Positions 11,411-24,334 of a DNA stretch of 64,000 bases are shown here, in pieces. The DNA comes from Lunularia cruciata. Its lineage: Eukaryota; Streptophyta; Marchantiopsida; Lunulariales; Lunulariaceae. The DNA is taken from contig OX419757.1 of assembly GCA_948567375.1 (NCBI GenBank), forward strand, positions 72,361,836 through 72,425,835, written 5' to 3'. The notes under the pieces are model-generated. The model did no database searches. It worked only from the letters and a program-made list of their open reading frames with translations, and was not told the origin of the DNA. Made by a program: the position numbers and the translations under genes. The first letter of the stretch is position 1, and each line of letters starts with the position of its first letter.

Positions 11411-13386
11411 ATGATTTGCTACCTTTTTATTCCTTTTCATAGACCAAAGATTGTTCACGGGAACATCATATTAGGAGTGAAGACTATAATGGCAAGATCT
11501 ATCTTTGAGAATTCTGATTGGGCCAAGATGATGCTACATGCTATTAAGCAAGAGTTGGTTGTTATAACATTGGCAAATTCACAATCAAGATAAGCATCAA
11601 TTCAAGATCACCTATGTAAGGCAGCTGCTTACTCATTTTTCATGGAGAGATTGGTTTTGGATGAGGATAAGATGGTGTACTAGAGCCAAGGTGAGGAAGA
11701 GAAGATCTTCATCCATCATCCAAAGGAGCATGAGGCTAAGGTTGAGGATGGTAGTGTAGAGTAAAGTGAGTGCAAGTAATGTAGAAAAAATTATTTTATG
11801 TTTTCTTCATATCATATCACTTGCTTTTCATATAGATCTCATAATAAAAGAGTATGAATGTCTCTTTGCTTGTTTAGAGCTTTTGTTTCTATAATTAAAT
11901 ATGTGTAACACATGGATTAAAAGATGCTTGGTTTGTGTTGACTATTCTCCTTTTGTGCTTCAAAGATTCTTGGGTTGTTTACTATTCTCAAAGTGTAATG
12001 GCTATGTAAGTCCTTGGTTTTGTTTTGTAGATAGTTTTTGCACAAGTAAACATCCAAAGATTGCCACTCATTATCCTCTTATTGACCATCCCCATATTGA
12101 CCCATACATGATGATGGAGTTGGAAAAGGAGAGTGTGAGCCACTCCTTTTAGAGGAGTAGAGACCCCACCCCCTTTGGAGGAGACTAAGCATGGGTTAGT
12201 TGAGAGTTAGAGTAGAGTATCATATCAAGTTGATATGAGTTTAGGAGAGCATCTTCTTATAGAGAGAGAAAGAGAGAGAGAGAGAGAGAGTACTATCCAA
12301 GTGCAAGTTACAGATCATGACTCAAGAGAGTTTCTTTTACTTAGATGGAGCATAGGCTTGGAGAATTAGAGAACATCTTCAAGTGGAGGAGCACTATTTG
12401 TTTTAGAGGGAGAGTAGGCTAGCCAAGGAGGAGATGTATTTTAGTATTGAGGAGATTAGTAGAGTTGAGAGTTGGCCCATCTAGAGTAGAGATTTAAGAG
12501 AGAAGGAAGAAAAAGTTAGTGATAGGACTAAGAGGACAATAGAGTTAGACCAACTCGTGCAACAAAAGGAGGATATTACAGAGGGTTTGGATTTCCTTGT
12601 GAGATATATAGATGCTATAGTTGAGATGACTTGCCTTGAGTGTACATCTACTATGGAGACTTTGAAGGAAACCCAAATGGAGTTAGCCATTCTTAGGGTA
12701 GAGCTAGAAGAGGGCCCCATGAGGATCATATTTATGCAAGATTGATACTTGGATTGTGTTTTGGAGGCCATGCAATTTGGACTATCTTGCTTAGCTTACT
12801 TGATAGTTCCTTCTTGTCATATGTTCTTGGAGTAGTGGTTGGATATCATCAAGAGAGTATGGTGCTATTATAGAGTGAGTAGTTTTTTGGAGGTACATCC
12901 TCCATTCCAAGCTTAGAGATTTTTTTGGACACATTTTGAGGCTATCATTTGGACTAGTGGCCCAAAGACGAAGGTGGAGCAATTATTCCAATGAATGTAG
13001 GATCTGAGTTTCTTTTCACCAAGCATACACTTGGGCTCTTGACTCATCACATGCCTTGGTTAGAAGGATGGGTACTTGGACAATTATAGAGGTTATATGG
13101 TAAGACCTTATAGTAATTCACTTCTTTAAAATTGTCTCTTAGAAATATATTGATAGTTGATAGTGATGCTTTATTTTATTTTAGAAACCACTACCATGGT
13201 GCTATCTATCCTCCTAGATTTAGTCCCATTGACATATCTAGTATATCATATCTTTCATTACTAGACTGCCTTGTAGCTCTTCTTGATAAATTTAGAGTAT
13301 CCATTGAGCTTACTATTGTGTTCTTGGTGGGAAAGTGGTCCTCTCATAGATTTATTGTGTATAGTACAGATCCTTATGAGTCTTAA
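11411..13386 (+). pseudogene. Unrecognised coding-like debris with a coiled-coil patch
   Basis: Three plus-strand pieces look like decayed coding sequence: about 11411-11760 (Lys/Glu-rich after a mixed region), 12481-12745 (heptad-like, Glu/Leu-rich, with METLKETQMELAILRVELEE) and 13132-13386 (hydrophobic, SYLSLLDCLVALLDK). They are separated by stops. The coiled-coil patch resembles in style those at 19.4-20.3, 58.9 and 61.7 kb, but I could not align it convincingly to them. Function unknown. Confidence 0.35.
12261..12290. repeat. (AG)n microsatellite
   Basis: Thirty bases of AG dinucleotide with one interruption (AGAGAGAGAA then AG repeats). Confidence 0.95.
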
Positions 13387-13389
13387 TCA

Positions 13390-14490
13390 TTGGGTTTTAT
13401 TGAGCCTACCATGCACCCCAACAAGAGGTTGTGGATATGGACATATAGTCCTTTCTTCATAGGTTGCATCCTCTACAAGAGAGGATGATGTATAAAGAAA
13501 GACATTCCTTTGTACTTATTTCATATATAACATCAAGTGTACTTATATTTTATATTTCATGATGGTGATATGATGTGGAAATTACCTTTCATTACTAAAA
13601 CACCTCCTTCCTATGATGGTGATATGATATGAGGTTTAAATTATCTCTCATCACTAACACATCTCTCTCATCTCTTTTTCCTTCTTGTTATTATTATTTG
13701 TAGATAACTTTATCCTTATATTTTCAAAGAAGCCTCCTAATGGTTTAAACCTCCATGAAGCAATTTCATAGTTGAATTTCACATGCAAAGTGAAAAACCT
13801 ATGAACTCAAGCATATTTTGTTTCTTGCATATAATTTGTTTCTTGCACATACAACAAGAACCATGGATACCATGTAAAATGCACAGTACATGCAGGAAAT
13901 GCAGTTTTAAACCCTCTTGGAGGTCATGTGTTTTGGGTTTTGTGGGATCAAATATTAATGTCCATATCAAATCAAGATCAAGAATTTTAACAACTCTCTA
14001 ACATAATCTCTAAAATAGAATAAAAAATGAGAGGTGAGTTGTCAAGCACTAGAGTGAGAGGAGAGTTGAGAATGGAGATAAGTTGAGAATGCAAAACGAA
14101 ATTCAATGCAGATTCATGAATGAAGAATGATACTTCAATTGATTGGAACATGTTTCAATTTTAGTGAACATGATTTGATTTGATTTTAAAGCAAAATATT
14201 ACAACTTTTAATTCCAATAGACCTCTACATCTTATTCTAGTCTCCATCCTCAAAGTTGTATCAAGATCATTCTAATCCTCATACTACATCTCATTCTAGT
14301 CTCCATTCTCAAAGTTATACTATATCATTCTTGTCTTCATCCTTGAAATTGTAAAATAATATAGTGAATTTAGGATATATATATAGCATAGCTAATACTA
14401 CGATTCAAATCTATTCCAAAAATATGTAGTAATTATACTCTTTATCTAGTTAGATATCTTTCCTATTTTTGCTAAGTCAAGAATCAATGA
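13390..14490. other. No gene seen
   Basis: AT-rich sequence. A motif around 'CATGATGGTGATATGATG' near 13557 recurs near 13611 as 'CTATGATGGTGATATGATA', a small local duplication. A second run of repeated phrases (TCATTCTAGTCTCCAT) occurs at about 14230-14345. No domain-bearing frame. Confidence 0.45.
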
Positions 14491-14499
14491 ATAATAATT

Positions 14500-15725
14500 T
14501 TTGGATTTGGATTTCCTCTCCTTGATAAGTACTTTCTCCACTTTAGACCTCATTTCCTCTATACAAAATATTTTCTCAACTTCAACTTTGCTCTCCTCAC
14601 TTCTAAAAGGTACTATGTTTCTCTATCTTAGCAAAAATTTTAGCTTCTATCTCTATAATCTTACATCTCTCACGTGCTTCTACCAATTCATTATTCCATT
14701 TACTTTGGATTTAGCACAAAGTAGTCATAGCAAGAGTAGTCTTTGCATTCAATCGTGAGACCTTATTCTCTTGTCAGATTCATTATCTCCTTCTCGGGAT
14801 GCAATCTCTTCCTTTGGTCATATTGTCTCAAACTTCACCTTTTGGTACTATTGGCTTGGCTCTCCTCCTTCCTTGCTCCCTCTCCCCCCACCACCACCCA
14901 ATAAATGCAGATGTAATCCTTGAGTACTAAGGATTGTAAATGGAATTGAATCCACTCTCAACTCTCAAAAATTATCCACCATTTCTTCTTATTAGGCTCT
15001 ATTCTTCCTACCACCATGAAGACCCAAGTATGCCCCTTCCTCATTATGTTCATGCACCGCTTGAAAATCTCCAATATTTGACTACAACACCAGCACCAAT
15101 AATGATTAGAGCACATGGAGATATATATCTGCACAATTTCCAAAAAAATTAAATCCATGAGGCCAAAGAAGGACAAATATGATTTAACTTATCCCCTAGT
15201 GTTCTCCAACCTCATTTGAACTCCTTGTAGCAAAACCTTCCTTGGTACTCTTGGCTTTTATGTCTTTGCTTCCTTGTATGATTTCATATATCTCACCCAC
15301 TTCTTGTACACTTTGTCCCATGATAAAGTAGGCATAAATCCCTTCCTATTGCATACCAAATAAGTTGCCATGTAACTAAATGCAATTTTTTTTCTGAGTA
15401 CGCTTCTTGCAATTGCCACCATGAATCTGATTAAAATGCATGTTTCTCTTTAGATAATCCAAGATTTTTTCATAGTGATGGCCTATCATGCGGAATCTAT
15501 CTTCATCACCCTTTGTCCCTTTCACGTGTTCCCCTCTAATACAATCTTCAATAGCTCTTGGAATCTAGGTGGTGCTTCTAATTTAGGAGACTTTTGTAAC
15601 TTGGGATATTCATTAGACACTTGCAGCTTGGGAGCTCCAATAAGAGAATTTGTACTAGACACTAATAGACCAAGACCAATGGAATTGTCATTGCTTGATT
15701 CCATTGCAATCAATTGCAATTTCAT
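14500..15725 (-). pseudogene. Decayed minus-strand gene, possibly a transposon accessory protein
   Basis: A minus-strand reading starts at the ATG ending at 15725 (MESSNDNSIG a few codons on) and stays open to 15522. It then continues through shifts as Lys/Arg-rich helical sequence (KVYKKWVRYMKSYKEAK, about 15270-15320) and a segment with PSFGLMDLIF-type residues (about 15150). Toward 14500 it ends in charged sequence (RRAKLKLRKYFV). The layout of a short N-terminus, a basic DNA-binding-like helical block, then a charged helical tail resembles the DNA-binding accessory proteins that accompany some DNA transposons, but no named domain could be assigned. A TATA box sits about 95 bases upstream. 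Many stops make it a pseudogene. Confidence 0.4.
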
Positions 15726-15820
15726 GAATTAGAAATGTTAGGAACAATGCTTAACTAAGGTTGTGGTGGCTTCTATTACTCACTTGTCTTGTGCAAATCT
15801 TAGTAGCACAAATTGCTCTC

Positions 15821-15828
15821 TATTTATA
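15821..15828 (-). promoter_or_regulatory. TATA box of the decayed minus-strand unit
   Basis: On the minus strand this reads TATAAATA followed by GAGAGC. The first downstream ATG is about 95 bases away at 15725, a normal plant leader length. Confidence 0.5.
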
Positions 15829-15829
15829 C

Positions 15830-17755
15830 AAGTGGAATTTATATGTTGCACAACTCCTGCATGAGATCCATGAAGAATAACAAGGGAGAATTTACAAATT
15901 CTAAATTCAAACAATTCCTTTTATGAAAATCCATCTGATAGGAAACTTCTTTTGAATTATGCATATTAAGGCAAAACCACCTCTAGTAAGTTTATAATTT
16001 ATAATTGAAATCAGTCAATCAAGAAGTTGATAATCTCTATCGTCACCTAATCTTTGTCTAGTATCATTAAAAAGTCTTGATTTTGGCTAATGAAAGTACT
16101 AATTTTGGTTCCACTTGTAAATATTTCCAATCGAAACTTGCACATTATAAAATGTTTATCATCACCCGTATCTTATTTTACAAAAGCATTCCACCTCACT
16201 TGGTTTTCTTTTTATGACTATCCATAAAAAATTATTTGGATATAACAATATTGCCCATAAGTATTTAATACTTTCTAATATGAAACTCCCTAATGAGTCT
16301 AAGAACAAGCTTGAAATGTCATTAACTTTGATTTAAAAAATTCAACAAAATCTTTAAATTAACAAGATAGATGTTAATTGATAAGCATGATGATATATTA
16401 CTTAATAAAAAAATTTATAAATATGAATTTTTAACTTATTATTGAAAGGAAAATAATTTAATTTCTATATAAAAAATAGAGATATCATTAAGAAAAATAT
16501 TTTTTGCGTATATTTTTTATAAATGTATGTAATTATTAATTGAATTTCTTTGAAATTGCTATAAATCAATTGAACATAAACCTCAGCTCTATATTAACTA
16601 CTTAAATAATTTCAGAATTAACTAGATCTTCAGTTCATAGAACCTTACTTTTGTCCTTGTGAGCTCCAAACAAAAAGTAGACAAATGTTAAAAAATTTAT
16701 CTAAACAATTGAGCATCATTGCTAGTGAGAATTAAGCATACATCAATACATTTATGAAAAGCTAATGAAATGGAAACAAAATATGCAAGTTATGATATAA
16801 TCAGCCAATATCCAAAAGATTAATACTAGCCTGCAATTACTCCCAAATTTAGAAATGCATATAAGTACTTAGACTCACTAGGTGAGGATATATTGATGGG
16901 AACATGTATAGAGTGTCAAATCCAAGTAATTAAAAAGAGTGGATTGGATAAATACTGATAAGCATGATACTTTAGGAGGTTTTCTGAATTCTAAAGAGCA
17001 ATTAATTATATATATTTTATTTTTATTTCCAAAATCTGGCTTTCTCATAAAGCATGATCAACATGAAATTATATATAGAAATACTCAAATACACAAAATT
17101 ACATATGTTTCTCAAATCAAAGGTTACACAATTCATATGCTTTCTTTTGCATTGCATATGCTTATGTATTCTAAATTCACATATTCTAAAGTATTGCACT
17201 TACTAATCTTTCAAGACTCTACATACTTTGTGATCTATTACACAAAAATAAATAGAATGAAATAACTTATTATGGTGGTTTGATGGTTTGAATTGTGTAA
17301 TCAATAAAGAGTTCTTGTTTGACTAATGTGCTAAGATATTCAAAATGATCATTATCACCTTGCAATCATCATTCAATTTTTTTTATATATTTAATAAATA
17401 TTCCTTTAGATCTTAGACCTAATTAGAAGTTATTAAAGAAGAAAAATAAGCAATGAATCATTCATATTTCTCAAAATTGGTGATTATTTGTTCTAATTGC
17501 TTGTCAAAATAAACTCCACATGCATAATATTTTATTCAACAAATAACCTTGGAAATGAAGAGAGATAAACTGCATCCAATAAAAGAATATTCAAAGTGTT
17601 TGTATACATAAGTATTCCAATCATAGCATTACAATACACATTCATATGTAATCTATTTATTTTATCTATAAGGGAATTACAATACACCTTTTCCTTCATA
17701 ATTTCCTTAATTGTGCATGATAATATGTATACAATATGCTAGAGTTGAGAGCTTG
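15830..17755. other. Very AT-rich stretch with no gene seen
   Basis: This is runs of A and T, especially 16330-16620. The 108-codon frame at 16939-17265 has no recognisable domain and its composition follows the base content. Confidence 0.5.
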
Positions 17756-17759
17756 AGAG

Positions 17760-20283
17760 ATTGATGAGCAGATGTTTGGGTAGACATTGTTCTTCAGTAG
17801 AAATGTCACAAGCAAGCATTATGGCACTCCAACCAAGAAGGCATAGAGTGCTTCCAAAGGTGATTTTAAAATCACCCAGTGGAAGTAAGTGTGCCTTCTA
17901 TTGTAGGGAGAGGAGGTCTTTCACAACAAGAAACTCAATTTCTTGTTGTGGAATTGTAATTTGAGTGACTTAACAATGATATTGGAAATTAGAGATAATC
18001 AAAGCCTTGCACTAGAATTATTAAGTGAGAATGTTATTGAGTGGAAAAAGGCTCATTGACAAAAGGTGCTTGAGCTTGCAGTTGTATCTCCTTAAGGTGC
18101 AATGATAATAAACACCCAATAGACTTGTCTCAAGGGTAGCTCAACAAGGAAGTGAAGGTGTTGTTCAAGGAGATGAAAGAGAGTAATAGGTGGAGAATTG
18201 GGATACAAGGACCCCATACAAAGAGCAATTGCTCAAGCAATCATGAATTTGTTCAAGTCTTAGTACACCACATATGCAAACACAAGGCAAACTATATTTT
18301 TCTAGTACCTTCATAAAGAGTAATTAATGAATTGTGCGGAGATGTTTTGTAAGCGGGTTCAAAACATGTGTAGAGACATGAACAAGGATGGTGGAATCAC
18401 TCTCATGTCAACTTTTGTGATACACTTCTACATTAGAATAAAGTTGTTCAGAAAAGAAGAAATTTTTGTCACATTTTTATCATCAATGGTATTTTCATAC
18501 TCACTTGGAAGAGACCATAAATACAAGAAGTATAGGTTGGTTGATAAGAAGTATGCAAAGTCAAAAAAAATATATGTACATGTGGAGGATGTATAAAATC
18601 CTCCAAGATACCTACAAAAAGAAAGGATTTATTTAAATGATCAAAAGCACATGCATCGAAGAAGAGGAAGCTATTAGTAATTGACAAGTCCTTAGAAGAA
18701 GATCATGATGAGTACAATCACAATGAATAGATGATGATGTTGTGATGGATGGTTTCATGATGGAGGAAGACATGACGGTGCAAATGACAAAGAAGGCATC
18801 ACCTCGACAACAAAGATATCACAAGAAGGAGAGGTAAGTCAAAGAAGACATGAATACCCAAAAGAAGGATCAGCAAGTGAGGAGTCCTTCACCCGCATTG
18901 ATTTTTCATTGGATTCAATAGTAGGAGTGAGCAATCAACAAGATGGTGCATAATTGAAGCCATCATGAGAAGACATGGCCAACAAAGAAAGAGAGGGATG
19001 ATCATCCAAGAAGGGTAAGGAGGTCCTTCAAGACCAAGACAAAGTTCTGAGCATTGCAAAGCAGTCAAGTTGCAAAACATCCTCCACAACTAACCTCCAA
19101 AGTTAACATGATGACAAGATTGTACCATTGGATATGAAGGAAGGTAATGAGGTCCAAGGAAAAGGAGGAGAGAACAAAGAAGAAGGGAGATCATAGGCCA
19201 AAGAGTTACCTACATTTGAAGAGACCATGAAGGCCAAGGAGGAAGTCTTCATGCACCTAAGAAGTAGTGGAAGATACACAACTGGCTCAAGATGCAACCA
19301 TTGCTCATGAGGAAGCACAAGAGGAGGTAAATATTCCACTTCCCATCAAGGAGAAAATAGAGAATTATTAGGAGAAAGACAAACCTTTGAGACAAATAAG
19401 CCTCAAGATGACAAAGATGTAAGCCAACTCAATTGGAGAATGAAAGGAATGAAGAAAGACCTCTCTTGTGGGAAGTGATCAATATATTAGGTCTGGCTCT
19501 TCACAAGTTGAAAATGATTCTTCCCTACTATTGGGAATTGGATGTGATAATCACCGATCACATGAAGTTAGTCACTCACCTTCATTGGGTTGCTCAAGCG
19601 GCTGAAAAGGAGAAGGCATGAGCTTGGTGAGGATATCACAAAGATCAAGGAGTGGCTTGAGGCTCAAGAAGAGAAGTGCATTGAGTGGGACATACACTGG
19701 ACAAGTGGAAGATGGTAGAGTAGATGAGATGGGAGAAACATGATAGAGAGCTATGGAGAACATGGACAAAGGTGAAAGTGCTCAATATTGAGATCAAACA
19801 ATAATAAGAAAAGAAGATGAAAAATAGATTCATGCTCTAGATGAAGAAGTAACCACATTAAAAACTGAGTTGTAGAAGGCGTGAGTCAAGATTATCACCA
19901 ATGAGATTATGCATGATAATTACAAGGAGATTAAGAATTTTTACATAAAGGATTTCACCAAGCAAGTGAGAAACAAGAGGAGAGATAAGACCTTATTTGA
20001 GTGTAGGTGAGACAAACAGCTAGAAGGAGAAATGTAGGCTATTTGTGTAAGACTTGACGGGAAGCATGCAAGATTGCTCACAATAATGGAAGACATGGCA
20101 AACCAAATGAATGAGCATGCATATAAATTAGCAAAGACCATACCACATCAAGTCAGACTATATGACTTGGAGCACAAATTCATAATTAAGAGGCAAAGGT
20201 GTACAACAATGGACAACTTCACTCATCTCAAAGTGCACTTTCAAGAGATGCTGAATAAGATGCTTCTTGAGTTTGTAGATTAA
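17760..20283 (+). pseudogene. Unclassified coiled-coil element, copy A
   Basis: A long plus-strand stretch reads as one decayed protein across frames. Around 18327-18596 there is a block with the pattern V/MF..., T.MSTFVIHFYIRIKLF, which aligns with the block FATHYYLGINLLTKRE in copy C at 60.5-60.6 kb. From about 19430 the sequence becomes Glu/Lys-rich with heptad-like spacing (KIKEWLEAQEEKCIEWD) and finishes at 20074-20283 (MANQMNEHAYKLAKTIPHQ ... MLLEFVD, stop). I do not recognise the family. The N-terminal block could be Gag-like; the tail is predicted coiled coil. There are many stops and shifts, and no RT, transposase or protease was found beside it. Confidence 0.5.
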
Positions 20284-20639
20284 AAGGGGAAGGATGAAGA
20301 TGTGTAAAGGCAAAGGTAACTCTTCAAAGTAGTGTACATATTTGTGATCTAGTAAATTGTAAAGTAGACTAACTGTAGAACAACCATAAGCTTTGTAGTA
20401 CAAAGATGGAATCTTTTAAGCCAAAGATCTTTGTGATTGTGTATTACAAATCACAACACTTTTTGCAAGTGGTAATTTTTGTAACTAAAAGCCTTTGTGG
20501 AACTAAGACAATGTCAAATTAGAGGAATTGAGGAGCTGATCTGGCATTGCCACTTAGACAGATCTTAATTAAGTTAGATAAAGATGAGACTTAAGATAAG
20601 ATTAGCAATCAGTGATGTATATGTAATTAAGAGATTTCC

Positions 20640-21440
20640 ATTAATTTGTAACCATTGGATTTCCTCAATGAGAGAGTAGGAATAATATAAAGAGCTTTTG
20701 CACAATGTAAACCAAGCTAATTCATTCAGCTGATTTTTGGCAAATGAAGCTTTTTACTCAAAGGCCTCTATGATCTTCTATGTATACTTTTTGCATCCTA
20801 TGTGATTGATTATTTGCTAAGTAGGGCAGTGGTAAGGAATATTGAAGTAAGAGTGCTTGAGTGAAGAGAATCATTTGAAATTTTTTGGAGTGTTGGACCT
20901 CTAAGGTTCTGAATAATCAAGGTGATGGGATGAATGCTAACAAAGACCAACAGCATCATGAAGTACCATAGTAACAAAAAGCTAGGCAATATGATTGACC
21001 CATGACTCCCTCAAGATTGTGCCTTGTGGGAAGGGTAGTACAAGTTCTCTATAGTTGTAGTCATTAGAATGATAGAACCTTTGTGGTGAAACTACTAATG
21101 ACGTAGGAATTGCCTTTGGTGTATGCACAATATTCATGATGGTAACAACAATCAAAGCATTCAATGCAGTTGTGACACTAACAAAGTTTGAGTTGTAAAC
21201 AAAGATCAAGCCATAATGACCTTTGGCCTAGTCGCACCTTTGATGGGGAGTGATATTTGAAACAAAGTGACCATAACAAATGAACCATCACCCTCAAGAA
21301 TAATTTGGAAAAGATCTATAATGAAAGTGAGTTTTCCCTTTTGTAGTGCACAACATATGGTGACCTACTCTCTTTTGGGATAATTCCACTCAAGAAGTTT
21401 AGTAGAAATCAACAAAGAACTGATATCCTAACACTTCTTT
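20640..21440. repeat. Divergent dispersed repeat, member 1
   Basis: The phrases CTTGAGTGAAGAGAATCATTTG (about 20855), ATGAAGTACCATAGTAAC (about 20957), AATGAACCATCACCCTCAAGAAT (about 21280) and CTCTTTTGGGATAATTCCACTCAAGAAGTT (about 21371) recur in the same order with substitutions at about 31953-32510. Both members lie downstream of a coiled-coil tail, so this is probably the non-coding 3' part of the unclassified element. A TATAAAG motif lies near 20695. Confidence 0.6.
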
Positions 21441-22370
21441 CATTTTTTAGTCACTTCTAACTTGTATCTCTATGGGAATGATATGTTTTTCCGGTTTTAC
21501 CATAATTGGTTGACATTGAATCCTTATAGAAGTATTATGCATGCTTAAAGGAGTAAAGAGCTCTATATGAAGCTTCTAATAACCATCTATATAAGAAGCT
21601 TTGATTGAGAACGCTTATCTCATATAAATTAGAGTTATTTGAGATGTAAAGAGCACCAAAATGTTTCTTGTCAATCTAACCATCATGCTCTTTACGTTGA
21701 GATCTATTTGTGATGTAATATTCCTCTTCAAATAAAATCTCAATTGAGGAAATTTTTTGTTGACTTGTTCTATTCAATTAAGTAAACATCTATCCTTTTT
21801 GTGGAATGTGGAACTAACTTTGGGATCAAACCCCTTGCATAAAATAAGATAATGTTAATCCTTTTTCTTTTGAAAACTTTATATAAGCTACCAAAAAGGA
21901 AATCATGAAAATTAATTCATGATATAAATCAAGAAATAAAAATTTCAAGTAAAAATTGAAAGAATGTAATGATTTTTCTTACAAAATAAGCAACAAGGAA
22001 CAAAAATGAGTGGAATTCTTAGAAGAGAGAAGTGAAATAATTCTCTCTTTTTTGCTTTTGTAGTGACACACCTAGGCTTCCCTAGAGCAAATTTCTTCTT
22101 GGTGTAAGTAATTTCATTATGTAGCAATGCTGAACGTTGTGAACAAAGCTAAATAAATGATGTTAGTCATTAGATGAGCACCTCACAAAGTGAATATATC
22201 CCTCGTATGATGACTTCAACCTAGTTCAATGGCATGAGATTCTAGTGTTTGCAACATGAAAGTGGCTTTATTGGGGGCCTATTTTTCTTACAAAGATCAG
22301 CAATACAAATGATCCTAGGAATACAAAGAAGACAAAGTTGTTTCATTGTGAAATCTATTGTTACACATTA
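21441..22370. other. No gene seen
   Basis: AT-rich sequence between the dispersed repeat and the solo LTR at 22371. No recognisable domain. The last five bases (22366-22370, CATTA) are the left target-site copy of that LTR. Confidence 0.45.
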
Positions 22371-23134
22371 TGTAATACTCCAAGGATAGGAGACCAAAAG
22401 AGAAACATAGAATAAGAAACATGCAGTTTACACTCAAACCTCCGATGCCCCAAAGGAGCACCTTGACTGCATTATATAGCAAAGGGGACTACCTCAAAGG
22501 AAGCTCCACCCTTGGATCAGATACATGGATGGGTGACATGTCAATGGTCTCTACCCTTAGATTAGTTGCATGCATGGGTGACATGTTGGTTCTAATCCTA
22601 TGTGGTTGGTCAAACCACCTTTGACCAAAGGGAATCTTTAGGAAATCTTCTTGTAGGAATATCCAAATTGCATGGATGAGGTATCGTTGGAAAGCTCTCA
22701 ATGAGACAAACCAAGGGGGAAGGTAGGCCAATCTCTCCTTTGTTGGAGGTTGAGGGGGGGGGGGCAATCTGCACACTTTTTAGGCCTTATTCATCCATCT
22801 AGGCCTCCAAAATTGGCTATGAAGTTTCTTGGCTATTTTTGGCTCTTATCCTATTAGTAGAAGTCCTCTTTTGGTAAAAAATCTATATAATCTACCTAGC
22901 CTATCATATATAACATCTTTCCAGATGTTACCAAGCCAATTTTCACCTCTAGCTAATATGTATAACTATTGGTATTACAACTTCAGGTTGTTTTTGGCTA
23001 CTGCACTATTTGTAAAAGTACTCTTTTGGTGACACCTCTATCTGATCTACCTAGCCCATCATACATAACATCCTTCCAGATGTTACTAAGCCAATTTTCA
23101 TCTCTAGCTAATATGTTTAGCTATTGGTGTTACA
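22371..23134 (-). mobile_element. Solo LTR of the TGTAATAC family
   Basis: Plus-strand ends are TGTAATACTCC... and ...TTGGTGTTACA. It is flanked by CATTA (22366-22370) and CATTG (23135-23139), a 5-base target-site duplication with one change. No internal retroviral sequence remains, so it is a solo LTR. It carries two tandem internal subrepeats of about 170 bases and a run of G at about 22752-22763. Confidence 0.88.
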
Positions 23135-24334
23135 CATTGTGTCATATAAAGTTTTGTTATAATGAGTTCATTTTGTTACGAAGTTTTGTAAATACAAACC
23201 TTTGTCATCAAATAAACATGCAACTAAAATATGTTTGGAGCCAAGCAACATGCATTTGAAACATGACTGTGACCTTTCACCAATTGTTGTGATGGATGAA
23301 GGACAAACAAAATTTTCAAGACTATAAAATAATGATCCCGTCCCATAAAGAGAACTTTTTTTTACTTTTGATTCTTTTCCATGATCAAATTTTGGTCCCA
23401 CCGTGCAAGAATCAACCTCCACTACAGACATAAATTATTTTTTCACCAGGAAAGTGCAAAAACTTGATATTTGTGTAAGCAATCTTGGTGATACGGTAGA
23501 TTCTTCAAAAAGAACAATTGGCAATGACATAAAAAACTGCAAAGGAGGGAAGATGGAGCACATTGTAGAAAATATGAGCAAATCTCTAGAAATTTATTAG
23601 TGGGGTTTATACTATAGTTCCAATTACCAAAAGAGTCAGAATTTAGAGCTCTTTCTCTAGGCTTGGGTGCTGTAAGACATCTCCTTGCTAGAGGAGATTC
23701 ATAATAACCTAGATGGAAGTAGCAAGATATTGAGAGGAAGTCCGATGATGTGGACAAAGGACCACTAGCAACAATTATTGGGAGAGGAGTGCTCCTCATG
23801 TAGCCAAATACACATGGAAACTTAACATGGCCGTCTGAGTAAGGATTTAAAGGACAAAATTGACAACTCATTTGTAGGTGGGAAGTCAACAAACATGATA
23901 GAGGATCTCAAGGAATGTGCTCAATAAGTCATCACCAAAACAATCATGAAGCTATTCAAGTCAAAACAAAGGGCCTGTGTGAACAATAATCCTTTGTTCT
24001 ACATTTTTACATAAGGATGAACGTACTCAAAGAAGAGGAGAAGGAGAAATACTCCAACCATTTCTACCATCCAGTGTACATCAATGGACACTCAAACCTT
24101 CCAAAAGAAATAACTAAATATAATGAGGCACACAAAGAGTTTGCTTGCACAAAGAAATTTTTTTACCAACTATTGAAACCTACAACATAATAATTATTTG
24201 CAAGAAGGTGACTAGGGTGAGAACTAAGATTCAAGCTTCCAAGAAACAAAAAAAAGTTATTAAGATAGTCATTATATTGTCTAGCAAGAATGGAAGTAGA
24301 GAAGCCCTTGGAAACAACAAGGAAACTCAAATGA

